A stretch of 64,000 nucleotides of DNA, from NCBI GenBank assembly GCA_963678675.1, contig OY783197.1, positions 8,869,647-8,933,646 on the forward strand. Direction: 5' to 3'. The stretch comes from Xiphydria camelus. Its lineage: Eukaryota > Arthropoda > Insecta > Hymenoptera > Xiphydriidae. How positions within the stretch are numbered: the first letter of the stretch is position 1; the number at the start of each line of letters is the position of its first letter. The notes below the pieces were generated by a model that searched no databases, was not told where the DNA came from, and was given only the letters and a program-made list of their open reading frames with translations. The translations under genes and the position numbers were made by a program. Below, piece by piece: positions 21,350 through 34,232 of the stretch.

Positions 21350-21852
21350 AGTGACCCGGAGACGGTCAATAATATTGTCAATAATATTGTCAATGGTACT
21401 CATTGATGCATCTAATTGATCGTGTAGGAAGCGATTGATGCCATTGTCAATCGATGGACGGAGATTGATAGGAAATTTGATTGAAGTACATTGACGGGGA
21501 CCATTGACGCATCCCAATTGATGGTGTAATCGAGATATTGACAATCGTTCGGGCAGTTGCACAAGACGGCCACGCGATGACGGATACGCCGCCGAGCTCC
21601 GTGGAACCCAGAAACATCGCGGAACTTTGTGTTGCTTTTAATAGCCCTGTTTCGTGATCACTCAGAATTGTGGAAAGTAAAATCTAAGGATTATATGAAA
21701 TATTGACGTGCTCATTGGATCTCCATCAATCGCTATTGCAATTGAAATCATCAATTTTATTGACAATATTATTGACCGTCTCCGGGCCACTCCATCAATC
21801 GCAATTGATCAATTTTATTGACAATATTATTAACCGTCTCCGGGCCACTTTA
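21350..21852 (-). mobile_element. F3 foldback element, copy 3
   Basis: The left end GTGACCCGGAGACGGTCAAT and right end ACCGTCTCCGGGCCACTT are kept. Part of the interior (about 21590-21695) is replaced by unrelated sequence compared with 14727-15236. Confidence 0.8.
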
Positions 21853-21937
21853 GGTCTTTCTTAACCTAAATCTTCAATCAGAATGCGGTGAGCTATTTTT
21901 GCATACGGAATCTTTTAGCTCCTGCTCTAAAACGCAT

Positions 21938-22085
21938 AAGGCCATCACAGTGAAAAAACGTAAGCAGTAACAGTAAGGATTGACCAATCAGAAAGCCTGT
22001 TTAAGCATAATTCCGTAAGAATGATATTTCTGGTTGGTCAATTCTTACTGTTACTGCTTACGTTTTTTCACGTGTGATGGCCTTT
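21938..22085. mobile_element. F4 element, short hairpin copy
   Basis: The ends AAGGCCATCACAGTGAAAAA and inverse match the copy at 17688-18156. The centre is a different 65 bp that itself folds (TTGACCAATCAG with TGGTTGGTCAA). Confidence 0.8.
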
Positions 22086-22320
22086 AATGTCAGAAAATTG
22101 TATAGGTTAGAGGAGCAAGGGGAAATTAGCTAACCAGAACATTCATGGTAGCCAACTCTAAATGACTAGTGGTTCAGGCAACCTTCTCCTGAACCGAAAT
22201 GATACAACTGAAATTTTGTTGATCTCAGTTCAATGATATCCGATAGTTAACTTGAGTTCTGTTAGCCTGAGAGTTTACCAACTGCGATACAACCGGCCCT
22301 TAGGATTCCCTATGTCTTAA

Positions 22321-23625
22321 CCCTTAACTGGTATACCTCTTTTTTCTAACGTAACTGGTATTATGGGGTCACAGTTGACCCCAATTTAAATCTGGTATAA
22401 AGAGAAAAAAAAAGTCGATAGAGACATTTCGGATAAATAAGCAAATTTTTTAGCAAAGTAATTATTATACTGATTAAAGAAAAACAAATATTTACTTAAA
22501 CTAACGAAAAATTCTGAACATTTTAAAATATATAAGAAAAAAACATAATTTTCTCATGTTTCTGCCAAATTGGTCTTAAAACTCAAACGGTTCGTTTCAT
22601 TGTTGCAACATAGCCTATTTTCCATTCTTTAGTCTTCATCAGATGACCTGTAACAAACAAAAACCTAATTAGAATGTTGGCAAAAAAAATGACAGTGACG
22701 TTCTCTCTTACATTTCCAATGCTGCGGTGCAGGCGTTACAGACAAATCTTTGTACAGCATGTTCCTTGCAGATGGGTTTTGTACATTTTGAACACTTTGT
22801 AGGATACTTTCTATCCTTGGATCGTGGGCACAGAGAGCATCTCATTCTTTTTTGAGGAGGAGGTTGCGAAACAGTGGCGTCCGGTTGATTTTGTTCTGCT
22901 ATCCCAAGTACCTTTCTTATAGTGCTTTTTATTTCACTTGAGACGTTCAATACAAGCCGTTCTTGTAGGTGTTCTTTTATAAGATCTTTTCCCAGTATTA
23001 CGTTAAATTCTCTTCGGCGCATCTTATCTTCCAAATTTGCAGCTCTATATAGCGTACAGGAGTTTACTGTCGAGATATTTAGCATGGCAAATAAGTTTAC
23101 ATAAACAAACTCTGCCTCGAGGAAACTCTCAGTTCCCTCGCTCTATGCGTTGGCAGTTTATCGTAAAACAACTCTGCATCTAGAGATGCACGTGGATTCG
23201 TTTTTGAATTCATTTCATTACAAAGAAGTAATGAATTCCAATACGCCCCCACAAAAATGAATCTACTGTTACTAAATCTTGTATATTGCGTGTGCATAAT
23301 ATTTTGTTTATGTAAACTAACTCTGCTTGTTGGAATATACATGGATCCGTTTTTGAGCACATATTCCATTTCTGAAAAGTAATGAATTCCAATAAAACAC
23401 CTTAAACAAAAAAAAACGTAACTGGTATATTGGGGTCAGAGCTGACCCCAAAGTTTAATATCTTCAAATCACTACAACTTAAACCTTCGCCCGTCACACA
23501 CCGACTAAACGGATCTAATTCAGGAGGGTACTGAACGACGCGGCACGGTGTTGCCTGAGCTAACGAATTTTCATACGATTTAATACGCTTGGGGTCAGGA
23601 GTGACCCCAGTATACCAGTTAAGGG
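22321..23625. mobile_element. piggyBac-type element with TTAA duplication
   Basis: The target duplications TTAA lie at 22317-22320 and 23626-23629. The terminal repeats are CCCTTAACTGGTATACC and its inverse. Just inside each end is a GGGGTCA..TGACCCC palindrome. The only gene part left is the transposase C-terminus (22708-23085), so this is a 1.3-kb internally deleted copy. 23100-23400 holds short repeats around ACAAACTCTGC and AAGTAATGAATTCCAATA. Confidence 0.85.
22708..23085 (-). pseudogene. piggyBac transposase, C-terminal part
   Basis: About 125 codons remain, ending in a cysteine-rich zinc-binding tail: C-x2-C in RCSLCPRSKDRKYPTKC, then CSKC, ICKEHAV and FVCNAC. This order is typical of piggyBac transposase C-termini, which help bind the element ends. 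The catalytic DDD domain is deleted, and the in-frame Met at the start is not a real start. Confidence 0.8.
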
Positions 23626-23629
23626 TTAA

Positions 23630-24041
23630 CTTTGAACGGCAACGGGAACGGCGGACGGGAGCGGCAGCGAAAAAGTTTATAAATCACGCTTACTTGTAGC
23701 TACCTAGGTAGGAAAGTAATAGGTTTACTGATGGATTAATATTTCGTACATTATCTGGTGTATTTGAGCAACCTTTGATGCAACAGGTTTTTTTCGAGGA
23801 TGGCATTTTACAAAAAAATATTTAATTTTAATTAATAAAAAGGAATTTTACTGTAACTGACCTTTATGCGCTTGTTAATTTCCTCCATTTCCTCCCAATT
23901 ACTTTACACAACAGCTTTCAGATGGCGCCCGGCTCCATTTAAGTTCCTCGACTGATTCACGGCGAACAGATTTTTTGTTCCCATGTGCATCGCATTTGTC
24001 ACATGTTTCTTGGTTATCGAATATTTTGATACTGCAAAAAT
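23630..24041. promoter_or_regulatory. Upstream region of NAT10
   Basis: The stretch holds a GAACGG-rich tract (23630-23690) and then unique AT-rich sequence. CAGATGGCGCC at 23919-23929, 113 bp before the NAT10 ATG, resembles the insulator/CTCF-type core; the same ten bases CAGATGGCGC lie at 58387 upstream of NUFIP1. No TATA box is obvious. The transcription start is not visible from sequence. Confidence 0.35.
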
Positions 24042-27000
24042 ATGGTGCGAAAGAAGATAGACAACCGAGTTCGTATTTTAATAGAAAATGGAGTGATAGC
24101 AGGCCACAGGACATTGTTTGTCGTTGTCGGTGAAAAAGCGCGAGATCAGGTAATAAATAGTTTCCCCGATAGAGAGAGGTTAGCAATTTACTTTCCGGTA
24201 GTTTTCTTTTTCTTTAATCGTTTATCAAAGAATTAATAGATTGTTAATATAAAAGTATAGGTATTTTCGCTATTTATTTCTTTAACGTTTTAGATCTCAT
24301 AGTTACTGCTTTATTGAGAGCTATGTAAATTGTATACCTAGCGTCAATGATTCTGATCGACCCGCTTTGGATGACGGTACTATGTCGACTTGACCATAGC
24401 TGACCTGCTTGGCATAAATGACGACATTTAGAAATTTTGTTTTTCATTATTTCTTACTTTTTCCTTACTCTGATGAAAATTGCGTTACAGATTGTTATAC
24501 TGCACCACATGCTTTCAAAGTCTGTGATAAAAGCCAGACCCTCTGTACTGTGGTGCTACAAGAAAGAGCTTGGCTTCAGTAGCCACCGAAAGAAACGAAT
24601 GAAGTCCCTGCAGAAGAAAGTTAAGAGCGGTAAACTCGACGTAAATACGGATGATCCGTTCGAGCTTTTTATCGTTTCCACCAATATCCGCTACTGTTAC
24701 TACAAAGAAACCCATAAGATCTTGGGCAACACGTATGGCATGTGTGTTCTCCAGGTATATATGGTAGTCTCTACTGGGATTCTTTTCATAAGTATTCTAT
24801 TTACTGTAATTTTTGCATAAGATATGCATAAAGACTTGGGTAATTGCAATAAGAAGAGTGTTTGGTGTAGGAGTAACAAAGGGGGTGGAGTTTATAGTAA
24901 AACTCGTGGCGTCAGCTTTTTCTACAGAATTATTATGACTACACACTTGAATTGCGGGTTAAGGCATGATTAGGTGACAAATATGGATAAATTGCATTTT
25001 ATTTTCCACTAAAGTTTCAGTCTTTGCTAGTAGAAGACTACTATTATCTTGTTGATAGTCAGCATGATAAATATCAGTTTTTGTTTATGAAACGCGAGGT
25101 CAGTATACAGAGATAATTTTCAGCACTACCATTTTTACTTCTATTTTCTGTGGCTTTTACATTAAAAATAAATTTATACGTGATTCTGAATAAATACATC
25201 TCATAAAAGAGAACTTTTACTAATCAGCATGTGTTCTTTCAAACTGTTGAAAAAACATGGCTTTTCATGGCGTTTAGCAGTCAGGGAATTCTAGAAAACC
25301 TGGAATTGTCAGGGAATTATGTAGGTCTGGGAAAAATCAGGAAAAATAAAGCATTTTCTGGAATTTTTCGAAAATACTCAATTTTTTCAAATAGTTGACT
25401 TCTAGTCTACTAAATTTTTAAAGAATTTATGTAGAAGTTTTAAAAAAATGTTCCTATATGTACGTATCTAAATTCTTTCTTCTAAAAAAAGCCATTAAAG
25501 AATAACATGAGTTGCTAAAATTAAATTATTTTAATGTTTATTTCTCAGTTGTCATGACCCTTTCTATGAATATTAGTTAATTTGTTCATTCGACGAAAAA
25601 TCGCGCAACATTTTGTGGTTAATCTATATCCATAGCAGTCAGGGAAATTGGTTATTTCATACTGGAAAAGTCGAAATTTCCTTTTGACATTTTGCTAAAC
25701 ACCGTGCTTTTTGAGCTTCAAGATTTTCTGTATAATGGGAAAATATGCAAGCTCCTCACTCCTAAAAACAAATTACGCATTCTCTCTCCAATTTCTAGGA
25801 CTTTGAAGCGTTGACTCCAAATTTATTGGCGCGCACAATAGAAACGGTCGAAGGAGGCGGCATAATCGTCATTCTCCTACAATCCCTTAACTCACTGAAA
25901 CAATTATACACGATGAGCATGGATGTGCATCAACGATTTCGTACCGAGGCGCATCAGGTAATATCGAATTTGCTTTGTTTCTTTTGATTACTTTCATTTT
26001 CATCGTCTATTTTCTTTTAAACACAGGGAAAAATAATTTGGGCTGGCGATATAATGCTTTGCTCTTCTATCTTCTAATGTTTAATTCTATTTATTAACTA
26101 GTTGCCGTGTACCATTGATTATTAATGCAATTCTTTATGTTATCGTAGGACATCGTGTGCCGATTTAACGAGAGATTCTTATTGTCCCTCTCGTCGTGCG
26201 ACCGATGCTTAGTGGTCGACGATCAGTTGCGCGTTCTCCCGATATCCTCGCACAATTTAAAAATCGAGCCGATAGATAAATTGGATGCGCCGGACGATCA
26301 GTCGGAATTGGATGCGGTGAAGGAAAGTCTGCGGGACACGGAACCCGTATCCGCGCTCGTTAATTGCTGCAGAACGATAGATCAGGTGGGTTATACCGAA
26401 AATCGTACTCTATTTTCTACGCGGAATACATTTTCATGTGTGAATGTACAATATTTATTGTTTGATAACACTGATCTACAAAATTAGACCTTTTTTCATC
26501 ATCAGGAGTTAAACCAAATATATTATACGAATACGAATATCGAATAGTTAATTCTAAATAGTTTTTCCATTTTACTCTAGGACCTCACGTTTTCAAGAAA
26601 AATGAAGACGGAATTGTAAAAATCGCGATTCAGGGAGTTTCTCAATATCGTTTTTCTTAAAATCTTGATGCGCTATCCATATTTTGCTTACGGATTTGAA
26701 TTTAGTGTCAAAAAAATTTTAACTAGGATCGATTATCTTCCATAATACAATAAAATTAGAACAAATGTTGATTAAAGTTCATTGAGATGAGTACGATACT
26801 ATTCCCGGATGATGGGCGTCTTTCTTTTTCAAAAACTTGAAGTGCTAACCACTTTTTGCTTAAGAATTCGGATTCATTTGTAAAACATTTATAATGGCCA
26901 TTAATTGTATCTATGACAAATTTCGATGGAATCGTCCGAGTAACATTGACTTTCATAACTTACGCCTGATTTCTCCAGGCGAAGGCGCTGCTCAAATTTA

Positions 27001-30000
27001 TCGAGACGATATCAGAAAAGACGCTCAGGTCGACCGTCTCTCTAACGGCTGCGAGAGGTCGCGGAAAGTCCGCCACCATGGGTCTAGCCGTGGCCGGGGC
27101 CATCGCTTTCGGCTACTCCAATATCTACGTCTCCAGCCCGAGTCCGGAGAATCTCAATACGTTTTTCGATTTCGTCTTCAAAGGTGGGTTCGACGCTGTG
27201 GACAGGATGGGTATAGAGTCAACTCTACTCTAAAAAATATAGGAAGTAAGAATACTCCTCGTATAAAATTGATCGTAATATTCAAACGAAACGAAACTCT
27301 TTCCAGGTTTCGATGCGTTAGAATACCAGGAGCATTTGGACTATGGTTTGGTGCAGTCTACTAATCACGAGTTCAATAAAGCTACCGTTCGAGTCAACGT
27401 GTTTCGGGACCATCGACAAACTATTCAGGTACGTGGAAGGCTTCTTACTTCGTTAATCGCCTGTGACTAGAAAAAGAAGATCGACCAGAGTCTTGGTTGA
27501 TTAACAATCAGGTGATGGAACAAAAATAATGAATTTAAAATAAACGCCGGGTGTTCACTGAGCTGGTGTAAAATTGGGAGTGGCCTTTATCGAACGCGTG
27601 TTTATTTTACTACTATTGGCTCGCGTGTTCAGCAGAGGCCACTCCCAATCTTGCAGCAGATCCGTGAACTTTCAATATGTACGTGTAAGACTTTCAAACG
27701 TCGTTTATTTATAATATTTCCTTCAAGTTCAAATGTCGAATTCCGGCAAGCACTTCATGCTTTTTACGTAGATATATCTCTAACGTTAGGTAATAGGGAC
27801 TTAAGTCACGATTTTGGAAAATATTAATAAAAATGGTCTCAAATCACAATTTTATTCTCTTTCAATTGGTGTTAAGATCTTCAGTTTTTGACTTAAGTCC
27901 ATATTATCTAACATTAGAGATATAATATACGCGTGGTATCTCAGGAACAAATAAACCCATGGACTCCAAATTTGCACAGTACATTTAATAATTACGTCTG
28001 TATAGCCGGTAGTAGATTTAAATATGTAATCTTTTAGACTTTGATTTTTCAAGATCGACAAAATTTCGTCAAAGTGGTTCTCTCCAACAATGGAAAAAGA
28101 TACTATTTTGTATAAATAAGGTGAACACTGGAAGCAGAATAAAATTTTATTTTCTACTATGCTACGTTAAGAAGTTTCACTTCCACCGAGTGGTCTTAAA
28201 CACTCACTCTATTTTTATTTTTAAGGAAATACAATTTTTAGTTGTTATAATACCTTTAAAAACGGTACTTTATAACCTGGAGATTCTAAAAAAACCGTTG
28301 AATTTGAAAACATTGGTTCACTGACCACTCTGTCATCCGGGGTATTGCTTAATTTCGTTAATACTTATTCGCTGCTAATTCTCAATTTGATTAATACTCA
28401 GCCTACTGATCATTGTAGTCTTGCTATTAGTCGGCGGTATAATCGGCGAAATTAATCTACACCTTATTCGAGCCTCCTGAGTGAGATACCCTGTATAAAT
28501 GTTTAATTTAATTGTCTATGTCTTCTTGAATATTTCTTGCAGTTGGTAAAATTTCGTCTCCGATTTAGAAATTCAGAAAATAATATTCCTATTACAGTAT
28601 ATTCATCCAACCGACGTACATAAATTAAGCCAAGCGGAACTCCTCGTGGTCGACGAGGCTGCTGCGATACCACTGCCTTGCGTAAACGCAATGCTTGGTC
28701 CTTATTTAGTATTCCTTGCGTCTACCATTAATGGGTACGTACCATTTATGTACATATCTCCCATATTCTTTCAACGGAATATTTTCTTAGTATTTCGAGC
28801 TTCTTTATTCGCATCACCTTTCGAATACAGGTACGAAGGTACGGGACGTTCTTTATCGCTAAAATTGCTACAGAAACTGAGGATGCAAACGGTGGGCTCG
28901 AATAGTCACGAGAAGACGAATAAAGGAAACAGTGAAAAGTCTGTCGTTGGAAGGCAGCTGCACGAATTGACACTCGAAGAATCTATTCGGTATAAATCGG
29001 AGGATTCCGTCGAGCGGTGGCTCACGAATTTACTCTGTTTAGACGCCATGATGCACACGCCAATTTTATCCGGATGCCCGCCGCCCGATGTTTGTCAACT
29101 TTATTATATCAACAGGTAACATTTTTTCTGTAATTACTATCGGCTTGAATGATTCTATTATCTGTGGAATTTTAAATATAATAACGCGTAATTGGTATTT
29201 TTAATTTCCTTTTTCTCGTAGGGACACATTATTTTCTTATCACAAAGCTTCGGAATTGTTTCTGCAAAGACTGGTGGCTTTGTACGTTGCTTCGCATTAC
29301 AAGGTACGTATACGACGTAAAATACAGTAAATTTCTTTCGAGAGGTTCGTGTATTAAAAATTCAACGTGTTTTGTAGATATGGAATATTCTAGGTATTTG
29401 AAAAAGCAGTGCAACGCTTTTTATTGGGTTAATAATTAATAATTACTGTACGAAGATCTTGGTTGTAATTTTTGAAAACTAAAAAGATCATTGAACGATC
29501 CTTCAACTTTTACCGAGAATCAAAATGTTTCAGAACAGTCCGGACGATTTACTAATGATGTCCGACGCACCGGCGCACCACTTATTCTGTCTACTAGGTC
29601 CAGTCGAGCCCAACAGAAAAACGTTACCGGAGATAATGGTTGTCATACAGGTAATTCGTTTCCTGAAATTTAAAAACTATTATCTTGAAAACAATTGAAA
29701 ATATCGGAAAAAAGTTTCAGCTAAAAATATCTCTATATTTTTACTACTTTTCCCGCTTTTCGAGGCAATCGTGTTCAAAGTAAACAGAAAAAATTTGGGC
29801 GTTTATCTCACCTTTACCCTATAAACGTTCTCCATTTTCGGTTCGGAAAAGCCAGAAAATTTGGAAACATCGAAAGATTGAAAACCTTCTAGATGTAAAT
29901 AGTAATGAAAAATATGAAACAAATTGCACACAGCTTTGCTTGGAGGGAGGAGTCAGCAAAGCGACAATTACGGACGGCTTAAGACGTGGACGCAGGGCTG

Positions 30001-33000
30001 CTGGTGATCTCATACCGTGGATAGCCGCCGAGCAATATCCGGATCAAGATTTTCACACTCTCGCCGGTGCTAGAATCGTGCGCATCGCTACACATCCCGA
30101 TTATAACGGGGTACGATTACTCCCCGGATTAATTAAACACAAAACAATATGACACTCTTCTCTAAGCGCAACTAGCAGCGATCGACTTGTCTATCCTCAC
30201 TCGTTCTTTCGATTTTAGATGGGTTACGGCAGTCGCGCTCTGGAACTGCTGAAGCAGTATTATGAAATGAAAATACCGAACATCGATGAGAATGAACTGG
30301 AAAACCCAGCGTGCGACATACCCGTTGTCCAGAATGACGAAGTCGATTTGCTCGAAGAAACGATTGGTGCGTATACGTCATGATGCAATAATGAGACAGT
30401 CATAATTAAATAGTGTATTAAAGTAGCGATTTTTTCTCATTACTTGCAAATATTTTGCACTTATAGTTACTGCATTTTTGGGGGATCGACAGATAATCTT
30501 GAGAGAAAAGAAGTATCGTACGGAATTTAGGCAGTGATTTGTAAACTATATTTGTTTTTTTAGAACCCCGAGCGTCTCTTCCACCGCTCTTGTTGGAATT
30601 GAGCGAGAGAAAGCCGGAGCGTTTGGATTACATTGGTGTGTCTTACGGCCTCACCGAACCGCTCCTCAAGTTCTGGAAGAGAGCCGGTTTCGTTCCAGTT
30701 TATTTGAGGTTTGCTTGATGTACAATAACGGCCATACATTTTAGACGGCCGCTAAAAAAGTTTCCATTTTTAAAATCCACTGATAAACTTGAAACTTATA
30801 AAGTTCATCGAAAAATACGAAACTTTTATTTAAGGTAGTAAATAAACCTGTCAGTTTACCGCTGTAAACAAACTTTTAAGCGAAGCGAGATACGATAAAA
30901 GGTTTAATACACAAAGGTTGTTTACTCTCTTAAATCAAACAACTTTTATTTAAAAGTTTTTATATCACGCTTCTCGCTTGTAAGATAATTTAGCGAAGCG
31001 AGATACGATAAAATCTATTAGATAAAAATGTTTAAGTTTTTAAAATTAAGAAACTTTTATTTAAAAGATTTCATTGTTTCTCGTTTCGTTTAAAAGATAA
31101 CTTCGAGTGGATTGAAAAGATCGGCTCCTCCAAATTATCTCACAAACAATGCGAGATATAAGAAAAGCGTTTAACCCTTTCGACCCGGGGAAAATCAGAG
31201 CTCAGTGCGCCCCAGTACCGGGCTTGTCTACAACCTTATAAATAAAAGTTAAATTAATCCCACAAAAGAGGATTACGTACTTTTCGACAAACTTTAAATT
31301 TACCGAGTTTCGTCAAGTTTGACTGCAGATTTTAAGAATGGGAACTATTTTAGCGATCTTCTTTTTTTCTTAAACTTATGATTACTGCTGTATATACGTT
31401 GCCCCTAATTTTTAAAGTTATTCGATGATTAATAGAACGAGTATCCTTACGATTTAGGCAAACGACGAATGACATAACGGGCGAGCATTCTTGTATAATG
31501 TTATACAAAGTAGCCTCGACCGAAACGGAAGATTACGAATGGATGGAATCGTTCTGGAACGATTTTCGCCGGCGTTTCATCGAGCTCCTCTCGTTCTCCT
31601 TCAGTACGTTTTCTCCCTCGCTGGCACTCGGCGTGTTGACTAACAAAACGGTCGCAACTATGCCTAAAGGTCAGTAATAACTTTTTTTTATAAAGGTTTT
31701 ATTTGGAAAGCGGCGTTTGATTTACGAACAATATCATTTAATTAGTCTTTTTAGTCCTTTTTCTTAAAAAATCATTTGTAGAATTATAAAGAGAGGCCGC
31801 TATGAAATTGTTAACAACGTTGAATTACTTTCAGTCTTAACGAAGCAAAGACTTGACGAATATTTAATGCCGTATGACTTGAAAAGATTGGAAGTGTATA
31901 ACCGCAATATGGTCGACTATCATGTGATCATGGATCTGCTTCCCCGGCTGGCTCGTTTGCACTTTCTGGATATGATGGGTAATACGCACTTCTCGCCGGT
32001 TCAGGCCGTAAGTTTCTCGCGCGATGGTATCTAATTTGTTATTAATTATGTCAAAGGGGTCGCTCGTATTAGCATCCATTAAATTTCAATATCCGTGCTA
32101 GTAGTGGCTTAATACACCGCAGAGAGAGAACTTTCTCTTTAGGTTTCAAATTTTCGAACTTCTCTACTGCGATAAAACTGAAAAGCTAGTAGCAAGCTGC
32201 TTGTAAATACGGCTGCTAAAGTTATCTAACAGCAATGAATTTTTGATTTTTCATTCCCTTTAATATTAACAAAGGTTCTCATTAAAATTTTCAGTTCGAG
32301 CCATTTAAGTATAAAACAGATTTTTCAATAATGACAATCACTTTCGTCGTAATGAAAGCAAATGTAAGAAATCATATAAAGTTCACCGAGCATTTCTCAT
32401 TGTATAGAAGAACTGAGCTTTCCGAACCCAACCATCTCGAAACGAGCGTTTCTCTAGCGTCGTAATTCTCTTTTAAGGGCCGGTTTTACCAACAGGTATA
32501 AACGCGGTATAGCGCTATACTGAGAATAACCATAAGGCTTATTGCTGGTTATTCTCAGTATAGCGCTATACCGCGTTTATACCGTGTTGGTAAAACCGGC
32601 CCTTAGTATACGAAGGAAAAACAAATTCCACGTCACACGATACCACAGTTCGAAGAACTACTTCACGCATATGCGTGATGCGTGAAATATTTCAGGCAAT
32701 CCTTTTGGGACTGGGTCTTCAGCATAAATCGGTGGACAAACTAACCGAGGAACTGGAGTTGCCATCATCGCAATTGCTTGGTCTGTTCAACCGCGTGATT
32801 CGCAAGACGGTTCAATACCTAAACGGAATCGCCGAGGCGTTCATAGAGAGCACGATGATGCTTCCGAAAGGCGCCGGCAAAGACGTTCGATTGAATCCCG
32901 CCAGCGGACCGAGTATACACGAGGAACTTGAAGCTGCTGCTAAGGTGCGTGCTCACACAACACGAGTTTTAATTTACTTAATTATCAGTCCTCGCGAATG

Positions 33001-33837
33001 ACTTGTGGGAAGTTGGCAAAATTGACGCGATTTAGTAGGACCGTAATATTTCTTTCTTTACTTATTTATATGCACTATAATCAATTTTAATCGATCTTAT
33101 TTGACTATTTCAAAGCTGATACCGCGCGGTTTTTTATCTGATCATTAAAAAATTAATTATACCTTAAAGAAAGTTTCAGCCGATTCTGATGATCTCAAAC
33201 AGATTTGACATGCGACATTTCGAGCAATATTAAACTTTTTGTTCGCGTTAGCGGCCTGCAAATTATTCCGTTGAACCGATACAATTTCTTCCAGCATCAT
33301 CGCTATTATCCGTGTTGAGTTATTACAGTTCGCGTGACACATACGGCGTATTTTCGATTTTTTGACTTTTAGGAAATATTAAATTTTATTCAAGGCATAC
33401 TAGTTCAACAGATATGGGTGAGAATTTGATGTTGATCGTATGACATTAAACGTTAACCACATTGAGGATTAAATACAGATTGAGCAATTTTCAGCTGATG
33501 AATCTGTATCTTGAATAGTCATATCACCCGAAATATTCCTACAAGCTAGTTTCAAAATTCCCAGAATTGAAAGATGCCCCTTAATATAATCGTCTTTCTA
33601 TCCCAGGAGCTGAAGATGACACAAAAAATGAACTTGGAGAAGCTCAAGCGGGAGCATCTGCAGCAGTATGCAATCAAAGGTTCGGAAGGGGATTGGGACG
33701 ACGCTCTGTCCGGCAAAAAGAGCAAAAACGTCATATCGGTGAAGAGCGGTGAGAAGAGGGCGTCGACCGGCGAGGTCCTGGAGTTTGAGAGCAAGGAAGA
33801 GAAGCGGAAAAAGAAGAGGGAACGATTTTCTAAATAA
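24042..33837 (+). CDS. NAT10: RNA cytidine acetyltransferase NAT10
   Basis: Seventeen exons join in phase: 24042-24149, 24491-24754, 25799-25957, 26149-26385, 26979-27183, 27307-27428, 28598-28734, 28831-29115, 29222-29303, 29534-29650, 29934-30110, 30219-30366, 30564-30708, 31458-31669, 31835-32007, 32696-32944, 33607-33837. They give 1016 aa (human NAT10 has 1025). The enzyme makes N4-acetylcytidine in 18S rRNA and, with THUMPD1, in tRNAs, using ATP and acetyl-CoA in the nucleolus. Visible: KKIDNRVRILIENGV at the start; Walker A GRGKSA with K286; Walker B VVDEAAAIPLP (D384, E385); GNAT acetyl-CoA loop spanning exons 11-12 (HPDYNGMGYGSR, about 626-637); FWKRAGFVPVYLR; a lysine/arginine-rich tail ending RKKKRERFSK. 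All introns are GT-AG. An AATAAA overlaps the stop (33833) and another is at 33890. Introns hold several small repeats; exons are unbroken. Confidence 0.97.
25253..25715. mobile_element. Possible non-autonomous DNA transposon in NAT10 intron 2
   Basis: GGCGTTTAGCAGTCAGGGAA at left resembles the inverse of the right side (TTTTGCTAAACACCGTG), and the interior carries repeated TCAGGGAATT/CTGGAAT words. The ends look hAT-like, but I cannot define the borders exactly. Confidence 0.35.
26600..26900 (-). repeat. Two old copies of a dispersed intronic motif
   Basis: On the - strand both copies contain a TAAATTCAAATCCGTAAGCA-like block followed by AAATATGGATAGCGCATCAA. Two more copies lie in the NUFIP1 intron at about 54725-54790 and 54890-54960 on the + strand. 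The spread suggests an ancient repeat, not a gene. Confidence 0.5.
27548..27668. mobile_element. Short foldback element in NAT10 intron 6
   Basis: TTGGGAGTGGCCT pairs with AGGCCACTCCCAA, and the outer GTGTTCACTGAGCTGGTG pairs loosely with TGCAGCAGATCCGTGAAC. The loop is about 40 bp. Confidence 0.6.
32475..32604. mobile_element. F6 hairpin element, complete, in NAT10 intron 15
   Basis: AAGGGCCGGTTTTACCAACA at left and its inverse at right form arms of about 58 bp with one or two mismatches. The sequence GGTATAGCGCTATAC lies in each arm. Half copies are at 1735 and 13290. The flanking TTA/TA suits a Harbinger-type insertion. Confidence 0.85.
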
Positions 33838-34232
33838 ATATATTGTCGGTATATTCTTTCCGCGAGGAAAACATGTACAAAATATACATAATAAAAAACG
33901 TGACCGATAGACGAACCATTTAGCAGTTTTTAACCTCCCTTACCATTTTCAAATCAAAGCAAAAATTCTAGGAAAACGATCGGTTTTTAATATTCTTAAA
34001 ATTCAAACTCGACAGAATGAACGGCGACTTGTCATTTTCGTCGTTTCGATCTATACATTTAGTGTAGGAAAATGATTATACTAATATCACACTCGTGTTC
34101 TCCTTCCGAAATTCGCTCATTTCAAATAGCTTTTGTAGCAAGACTTTGCGTCTAAGAAGATTCGCCTCGAATGGATTCGAGTCGACTATTCTTCGTATTT
34201 CAATTGAAGAACTAACTACATTGGCATTGTCG

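Noticed and set aside
32475..32604. Intronic hairpin as a microRNA precursor
   Set aside because: Other copies exist at 1735 and 13290 and the arms include terminal repeats, so a transposable hairpin is the simpler reading; no expression data.
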